From Chitinophagaceae bacterium (lineage in GTDB: Bacteria > Bacteroidota > Bacteroidia > Chitinophagales > Chitinophagaceae), in contig JACCYQ010000123.1 in assembly GCA_013696395.1 (NCBI GenBank), positions 1-64,000 on the forward strand: 64,000 bases of DNA, in the 5' to 3' direction. The position numbers were made by a program, and so were the translations under genes. How positions within the stretch are numbered: position 1 is the stretch's first letter; each line of letters begins with the position of its first letter. The notes under the pieces were generated by a model. It was not told the DNA's origin. It was given only the letters and a program-made list of their open reading frames with translations, and did no database searches. Below are positions 58,421 through 64,000 of the stretch, piece after piece.

Positions 58421-59206
58421 TTATTCAGGTGTTGCCAATATAGGTACTGTGCTTTGGTAAACAAGCGTTTTGGTATGACTTCTTGTATACAATGAAGACA
58501 AGAAAGAATGTTTACGGGGCACCGTTATCAACATATCAATATGTTTATCTTTTACAAATTGATCAATGGCCTCATGAAAATCATTTAAACCGATAAAATA
58601 AAATTCGGGTTGAAATTCCTCGAACATCTCGTACAGATCTTCCCTTTGGCTTCTGTACTCTTCCGTCAGGGAAACATAATGAAGGCTGTCTACATTAATA
58701 ATATGGAAGGCCGGGCGAAACATTGACAGTATGGATTTGATCGGTGTAATTGGTGTAGATACCTTTACTTTTTTAAAATCTGAAGTAAGGGCCACATTTT
58801 TAATACCTGTAAATTTCGCATGGGTAGGAATAATCAGTACAGGCACCAGGTCACTGTCAACCAGTTTCAGGGTATTACTGCCCATAAACATCTTGGCCAG
58901 GGCGTGTTTACCGGTAATTCCCATAATCACCAGATTGGCTTGTCGATGGCGGACAACTCTCTCAATTTCATCAATAATATCATCGCCTTCTACAGCCACA
59001 CATTCCACCCTTAAAATGGCTTTGCCGGTTATATCTTCTTTTAATTTTGCCAATGACTCATTAGCAGCGGCGGCATGTGAGGCCCTTTCATAAACATGAT
59101 ACAGGATAACATTCACATCATGCTCGCCCTGGAGCATTTGGGCCGCAAAATGAGCGGCATTGTTGGCAGTTTCTGAAAAATCGGTTGGAATAACAATGGT
59201 TCTCAT
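58421..59206 (-). CDS. universal stress protein (tandem Usp domains)
   Basis: MRTIVIPTDFSETANNAAHFAAQML; NLVIMGITGKHALAKMFMGSNTLKLVDSDLVPVLIIPTHAKF. Confidence 0.92.
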   Translation of the reverse strand: MRTIVIPTDFSETANNAAHFAAQMLQGEHDVNVILYHVYERASHAAAANESLAKLKEDITGKAILRVECVAVEGDDIIDEIERVVRHRQANLVIMGITGKHALAKMFMGSNTLKLVDSDLVPVLIIPTHAKFTGIKNVALTSDFKKVKVSTPITPIKSILSMFRPAFHIINVDSLHYVSLTEEYRSQREDLYEMFEEFQPEFYFIGLNDFHEAIDQFVKDKHIDMLITVPRKHSFLSSLYTRSHTKTLVYQSTVPILATPE

Positions 59207-59229
59207 GTATTATTTTATTTTATAACCGC

Positions 59230-59237
59230 CAAAAATA
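59230..59237 (-). promoter_or_regulatory. -7 box TATTTTTG upstream of usp gene
   Basis: Plus CAAAAATA, 23 nt before the ATG at 59206. Confidence 0.5.
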
Positions 59238-59262
59238 GGGTAAATGGGTGAAACTTGCCTAG

Positions 59263-59345
59263 TTGAATGGTTGATAAGTTGACAGTTTGGTTGGTAAGTA
59301 TAGAATTATTAGGAATCAGGGATTAGTAATCTGGAATTAGGCATT
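59263..59345. repeat. 8-bp-period then 7-bp-period degenerate repeats
   Basis: ttgaatgg/ttgataag/ttgacagt/ttggttgg; ggaatca/gggatta/gtaatct/ggaatta. Confidence 0.65.
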
Positions 59346-59359
59346 CACAGAAATCCTAA

Positions 59360-59440
59360 AATTGTTTCAATGTCACGCTAAGCCAACCGCCCTTCAGAAT
59401 TGCGGTGGTCGAAGCCGTCAATAAAAACCCCGAAACAATT
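59360..59440. repeat. REP-like element bounded by 9-bp inverted repeats
   Basis: AATTGTTTC (59360-59368) ... GAAACAATT (59432-59440); interior tgtcacgctaagc...gcggtggtcgaagccgtca resembles GTCA..CTGAGC..GTCGAAG palindromic repeats. Confidence 0.45.
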
Positions 59441-59444
59441 AACC

Positions 59445-59500
59445 TTAAACTTTTAAACCTTTAAACCTTTAAACTTTTTAAACAACCCGTAACCCGAAAC
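59445..59500. repeat. 8-bp-period TTAAACYT array followed by 7-bp AACCCGW units
   Basis: ttaaactt/ttaaacct/ttaaacct/ttaaactt; aacccgt/aacccga/aacctta. Confidence 0.75.
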
Positions 59501-59584
59501 CTTAAACTCGCCTCCTGTGATAAATTGGTGAATAACAAACCCCTCCATAATCCGTTCGCCTTCATTATTTAAGCGCTGAAAAGA

Positions 59585-59592
59585 TATATTTG
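59585..59592 (+). promoter_or_regulatory. -7 box TATATTTG upstream of smc
   Basis: TAnnTTTG; smc GTG start at 59615. Confidence 0.55.
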
Positions 59593-59614
59593 CAACGATT
59601 AAAATCTGAAGACC

Positions 59615-62600
59615 GTGCGTTTAAAATCATTAGAAATTAAGGGGTTCAAGAGTTTTGCCGATAAAACCATCGTCAATTTCGACGATAATATTACCGGCAT
59701 TGTGGGACCCAATGGTTGTGGAAAAAGTAATATCGTAGATAGCATCCGCTGGGTGATCGGTGAGCAGAAGATCAGCCAGTTGCGGTCCGAGAACCTGGAA
59801 AGCCTGGTCTTCAACGGCTCCAAAACCCGCAGCGCCAGTGGCCTGGCCGAGGTAAGCCTCACCTTTGAAAATACCCGTAACCTGCTGCCCACCGAGTTCA
59901 GCACCGTAACAATAACCCGTAAATTTTATAAAAACGGCGACAGCGAATACCGCCTTAACGATGTGCAGTGCCGGTTGAAAGATATTCATAACCTGTTCAT
60001 GGACACAGGCATCTCCACCGATAGTTATGCGATTATTGAACTGGGCATGGTAGATGACCTGATCAAAGACAAGGAAAACAGCCGCCGCCGCATGCTGGAA
60101 CAGGCAGCCGGTATCAGCATTTATAAAACAAGAAAGAAAGAAGCTAAATCAAAGCTCGACGCAACCGATCAGGACCTGGCGCGGATCGAGGATCTTTTAT
60201 TCGAGATCAATAACCAGCTCAAAACGCTGGAGAACCAGGCTAAAAAAGCGGAAAAGTATTTCGAGATCAAGAAAGATTATAAAGAGCTGAGCATTGAACT
60301 GGCCAAAGCCGCCCTTGAAGGTTTTAATGTGACTTTTAAGGCTTTGAATCTGCAGTATGAAACGGAACAGGATAAACGCATTAAGCTGGAAACAGAAATC
60401 GCCACCGAAGAAGCAGCATTGGAACAGGAGCGGGTTGACCTGGTGGAAAAAGAAAGAAGCTTGCAAACTATGCAGCATAGTTTTAATGAAATGCTGCAAA
60501 CTGTTCGCAGCAAAGAAAATGATAAGAATCTCGCGGCCCAGCGACTTGAATATTTAAAGGAAAGAGAGACCAGCCTCAACGAATTTTTACAAAAAGCCGG
60601 CGGTCAACTCCAGGGCATTGAAGAAAGTATCGCCTTCACCCAAAAACAACGGGGCGAAGAAAACGACTCACTGGAAGGGTTAAACGAAAAATTTTTACAA
60701 CTGCAATCCGAAGTGAATGCCAATCGTACCGTACTGGATGAAAAGCGTACAGCGCTTGATGATCTGCGTTCCGAATACCAGCGAATGCAACGCGAACAGT
60801 TTGACGCGGAGAAAAAAGTAGCGGTTGCAGATACTTCCATTCAGAACATGCAAAGAACCATTCAACAGGTTGAGCAGGACAGGGAGCAACGCGAAGCGCA
60901 AAGAGAAACACTCGCAACCCAATTACAGGCAGATGAAAAAGAACTGGGCGTTAATAAAATCACGCTGGATCAGTTGCAGCAACATCATGAAAATACCAAG
61001 GAACAAATTCTCCAAACACAATCTGTGCTGGAAGATTTAAGAAATGAACTGGCAGATGAAAACCGTACACTCGATTCAAAAAAGAATGAGCATGATCTCT
61101 TAAAGAGCCTGATCGATTCTATGGAAGGCTACCCGGATAGTGTAAAATTCCTGCATAAGAATACGGACTGGAGTCATGAATCTCCCATATTATCAGATAT
61201 TATTTATGTAAAAGAAGAATTCCGCACGGCTGTTGAAAATGTGCTGGAACCTTTTTTAAGTTATTACGTGGTGAATAATTTACAAGAAGGTTTGCAGGCC
61301 GTTCACCTCCTGGATGAAAATAAAAAAGGCAAAGCCAATTTCTTTTTACTGGATAAGATGGAAAAATGGAATGCAGAAGAAGTGCATCAACCCAATGGCA
61401 CCATTGCCGCCATCGATGTAGTGGAAGTAGATGCCAGGTACCGTCGCCTTGCGGAGTATTTATTGGGCAATGTATTTATTGCAGAAAGCGAAGAAGCATT
61501 AACCAACAGCAATGGTGCAGTGGTGCTTGAAAAGTCTGGTAAATACGTAAAAGGAAAATACACACTCACAGGTGGCAGTGTAGGTTTGTTCGAAGGAAAA
61601 AAGATCGGTCGTGCAAAAAACCTGGAAAAACTGGTTGAAGAAATTGTCAGCCAGGAAGCCATTGTTGACCGACTGAAAGCAGGTATCCAGGCCCGTCATA
61701 ATGAAGTGATCGCTTTTAATGAAGACCTGCGGGAAAATTCAATCCGCGAAACCGAGAAAGAAATTCAGCAGCTTACCAACCAGGTTTTTTCATTGCATAA
61801 TAAATTGGAAAACCTGCATGCCTTGCAAAGCCAGGGACAGAACAGGCTGGAGGAATTACAAAGCCAGTTGGAGCAAACCCATCTTTCGGTTGATGGTACC
61901 CGTAACCTCCTGTTGCAACTGAACGAAGAATTGCAGATGACTGCCAACCGGTTAAACCACGCCGACGAAACATTTAAAACGGAAGAAGCAAATTATAACG
62001 AAGTTAACCTGCAATACAATGAATTTAACCTGCAGGTTACCCGCCAGCAAAGCAAGGTCACTTCGCTGAATCAGGAACTGGAGTTCAAAAACAACCAGTT
62101 GTCCGACCTGCACCGGCAAATTGAAACCAACACCACTCAATTATCAGAAACAAGCGGCAATATCAGCGTATCGACCCAACAGCTCAAAGAAACCGAAGAA
62201 GCATTGGTGAACATGATGCGCGGAAAAACTGAAGCCGAACAAAAACTGAACGAAGCAGACCAGGCATATTATAACTTACGGAATCGGTTAAGCGAAAAAG
62301 AAAGCGAACTGCGTTTAAAGGTTAAAGAGAAGGACCAGGTAGAACATCTGATGGTCGAAATAAAGGATCGTCTGAACGAAGTGAAGCTGCAGTTAGCCGG
62401 TATGAAAGAGAGATTGAATGTGGAGTTCCGCATTCAACTGGAAGATATCCTGGACCAGCCACGCACCAGCGAGACACCCGCAGAAGAATTGCAGGAAAAA
62501 GCAGACCGCATGAAGAAACGGCTGGAGAATCTGGGCGAAGTGAATCCGACAGCCATCGAAGCTTATACTGAAATGAAGAAACGCTATGAATTCATCATGG

Positions 62601-63142
62601 AGCAAAAGAATGATCTGGTAACGGCGAGAGAAAGTTTGTTGCAGACCATTGCTGAAGTGGAGATCACCGCCAATCAGAAGTTCCTGGAAACTTTTAACCA
62701 GGTGCGGGAGAATTTCCAGAAAGTATTTAAAACGTTATTCACCGAAGATGACCAGTGCGACCTGGTGATGGAAAATCCGGACAACATTGCAGAGACTGGC
62801 ATTGATGTAATTGCCAAGCCAAAAGGCAAGCGTCCATCCTCGCTTACCCAATTAAGTGGTGGAGAAAGAACGCTTACCGCAACCGCTTTGTTATTCGCCA
62901 TTTACCTGATCAAACCGGCCCCGTTCTGTATACTCGATGAGGTGGATGCGCCGCTTGATGATGCCAACGTAGGCAAGTTCACCAACATGATCAGGCAGTT
63001 TAGCGAGAAATCGCAGTTTATCATTGTTACACATAATAAAATGACCATGAGCACCGTGGATGTTATTTATGGCGTAACCATGCAGGAGCCCGGCGTAAGT
63101 AAACTGGTAAGTGTTGACTTTCGCAGCATAACACAAAATTAA
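59615..63142 (+). CDS. smc: chromosome segregation protein SMC
   Basis: GTG start; MRLKSLEIKGFKSFADKTIVNFDDNITGIVGPNGCGKSNIVDSIRWVIGEQ; hinge region; LSGGERTLTATALLFAIYLIKPAPFCILDEVDAPLDDANV. Confidence 0.98.
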   Translation: MRLKSLEIKGFKSFADKTIVNFDDNITGIVGPNGCGKSNIVDSIRWVIGEQKISQLRSENLESLVFNGSKTRSASGLAEVSLTFENTRNLLPTEFSTVTITRKFYKNGDSEYRLNDVQCRLKDIHNLFMDTGISTDSYAIIELGMVDDLIKDKENSRRRMLEQAAGISIYKTRKKEAKSKLDATDQDLARIEDLLFEINNQLKTLENQAKKAEKYFEIKKDYKELSIELAKAALEGFNVTFKALNLQYETEQDKRIKLETEIATEEAALEQERVDLVEKERSLQTMQHSFNEMLQTVRSKENDKNLAAQRLEYLKERETSLNEFLQKAGGQLQGIEESIAFTQKQRGEENDSLEGLNEKFLQLQSEVNANRTVLDEKRTALDDLRSEYQRMQREQFDAEKKVAVADTSIQNMQRTIQQVEQDREQREAQRETLATQLQADEKELGVNKITLDQLQQHHENTKEQILQTQSVLEDLRNELADENRTLDSKKNEHDLLKSLIDSMEGYPDSVKFLHKNTDWSHESPILSDIIYVKEEFRTAVENVLEPFLSYYVVNNLQEGLQAVHLLDENKKGKANFFLLDKMEKWNAEEVHQPNGTIAAIDVVEVDARYRRLAEYLLGNVFIAESEEALTNSNGAVVLEKSGKYVKGKYTLTGGSVGLFEGKKIGRAKNLEKLVEEIVSQEAIVDRLKAGIQARHNEVIAFNEDLRENSIRETEKEIQQLTNQVFSLHNKLENLHALQSQGQNRLEELQSQLEQTHLSVDGTRNLLLQLNEELQMTANRLNHADETFKTEEANYNEVNLQYNEFNLQVTRQQSKVTSLNQELEFKNNQLSDLHRQIETNTTQLSETSGNISVSTQQLKETEEALVNMMRGKTEAEQKLNEADQAYYNLRNRLSEKESELRLKVKEKDQVEHLMVEIKDRLNEVKLQLAGMKERLNVEFRIQLEDILDQPRTSETPAEELQEKADRMKKRLENLGEVNPTAIEAYTEMKKRYEFIMEQKNDLVTARESLLQTIAEVEITANQKFLETFNQVRENFQKVFKTLFTEDDQCDLVMENPDNIAETGIDVIAKPKGKRPSSLTQLSGGERTLTATALLFAIYLIKPAPFCILDEVDAPLDDANVGKFTNMIRQFSEKSQFIIVTHNKMTMSTVDVIYGVTMQEPGVSKLVSVDFRSITQN

Positions 63143-63164
63143 AATTTTGCAGCACTAAACAACC

Positions 63165-63195
63165 AGCCCGGCAGATCTTGCCGGGCTTTTTATTT
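63165..63195 (+). terminator. Rho-independent terminator after smc
   Basis: AGCCCGGCAgatctTGCCGGGCTTTTTATTT. Confidence 0.88.
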
Positions 63196-63254
63196 AAAGG
63201 CAATTTTTTTTTATTTACCAGCAATATTGCTACTATCAACTTTTGTTGTGCCTG

Positions 63255-63412
63255 CCCCGACGAGTTCACCGATGTAATCGGTGGACGGAACTCGGGGTCA
63301 CTCACTTGTGCCGCATCAAATAATTCAACAAAAAAATGCGCACCCCGATTAATATCGGTGGTACGTCTTGTTCATCACGCAGCATTTGCGACCCTTCTGT
63401 GCCGTTGGTTGC
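63255..63412. repeat. structured intergenic region with hairpins, REP-like or degenerate mobile-element remnant
   Basis: CCCCG(ac)GAGTTC-ACCGAT-gta-ATCGGT-(ggacg)-GAACTCGGGG; CCGAT-taat-ATCGG; GTTGG-ttg-CCAAC. Confidence 0.55.
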
Positions 63413-63503
63413 CAACAAAGGGCAATGTGCAGGAAGAAGAAAAGTAAAAAATTATAGCTGTAACAATGTTAGTATTGATGTCGTCTAATGTAAAAAAGCT
63501 ATT

Positions 63504-64000
63504 ATGAATAAATGTAGTCTTGCCCTGTTGCTATTATTATCAATGGGTCTTTATGCCCAGCCAAAGGCCAACACGAAAACGGATGTGCTGCTTCTGGGGA
63601 CTTTCCATTTTGACAATCCGGGTCTGGATGTTGCCAAATTTGAAAGTGCGGATATAATGTCCACCAAGCGGCAACAGGAAGTATTGGAAGTAGTAAAATA
63701 TTTAAAAGCGTACAAACCTGAAATCGTCTTTATTGAAGCAACTCCTGAATCCCAAACTTATTATGATACGCTTGTTGCAGCCTATAAAAAGGGAGAATTT
63801 AATTTGAAGAAAAATGAGATCTACCAACTGGGCTTCCGGTTGGCAAAAGAACTGGACCTGCCCCGGCTGCATTGTGTTGATTACCGTGATGCTCAATTTC
63901 CTTTTGACAGCCTGGTTAAAGTAATGACCGCCGCCAAACAAACCGATTTGCTGGTGTACATGAAAACAACCATTGACAGTATAGAATCAGCCCATAACGA
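63504..64000 (+). CDS. DUF5694-like secreted protein, truncated at window edge
   Basis: MNKCSLALLLLLSMGLYAQPKANTKTDVLLLGTFHFDNPGLDVAKFESADIMSTKRQQEVLEVVKYLKAYKPEIVFIEATPE, open to the window end. Confidence 0.75.
   Translation, partial: MNKCSLALLLLLSMGLYAQPKANTKTDVLLLGTFHFDNPGLDVAKFESADIMSTKRQQEVLEVVKYLKAYKPEIVFIEATPESQTYYDTLVAAYKKGEFNLKKNEIYQLGFRLAKELDLPRLHCVDYRDAQFPFDSLVKVMTAAKQTDLLVYMKTTIDSIESAHN

Noticed and set aside
59630-63136. Numerous minus-strand ORFs of 60-119 aa inside smc
   Set aside because: All antisense to the well-supported smc coding sequence, with no recognisable motifs or start context.
63178-63447. 89-aa ORF downstream of smc
   Set aside because: Covers the terminator and hairpin-rich spacer; composition looks non-coding.
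1-64000. Defence island, prophage, biosynthetic gene cluster or intact transposon
   Set aside because: No integrase, transposase, restriction, toxin-antitoxin, phage or NRPS/PKS-like motifs seen; genes are mostly conserved core and Bacteroidota-typical families.

Overview
The window looks like an ordinary chromosomal segment of a Bacteroidota bacterium, probably Chitinophagaceae-like. Support for this: TAnnTTTG-type -7 promoter boxes, no obvious Shine-Dalgarno sequences, and DUF4270, DUF3078, GSCFA, TonB-receptor and OmpA/TSP3 families. I could place about 50 protein-coding genes. They include panB/panC/panD, ppk-ppx, metK, rpsO-pnp, prmA, plsY, dnaG, an EF-G paralogue, ggt, pyk-pfkA, arginase and smc. 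Two are truncated at the window edges and two are small membrane-protein ORFs absent from the supplied ORF track. I found no rRNA, tRNA, CRISPR array, prophage, intact IS element or recognisable defence system. The most unusual signal is in the spacers: several intergenic regions (about 782-837, 55940-56130, 58151-58322, 58371-58418, 59263-59345, 59445-59500) are built almost entirely of degenerate repeats with 8-bp (sometimes 7-bp) period. Two distant arrays share the same octamer consensus (ATTGNNNN) and an identical 14-mer. Other points of interest are promoters placed so close to start codons that mRNAs are probably leaderless, an EF-G paralogue with Tyr in place of the catalytic His, a GT5-like protein lacking the second Rossmann domain, and REP-like structured repeats flanking smc. 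All assignments were made by reading the sequence; no database searches were run.
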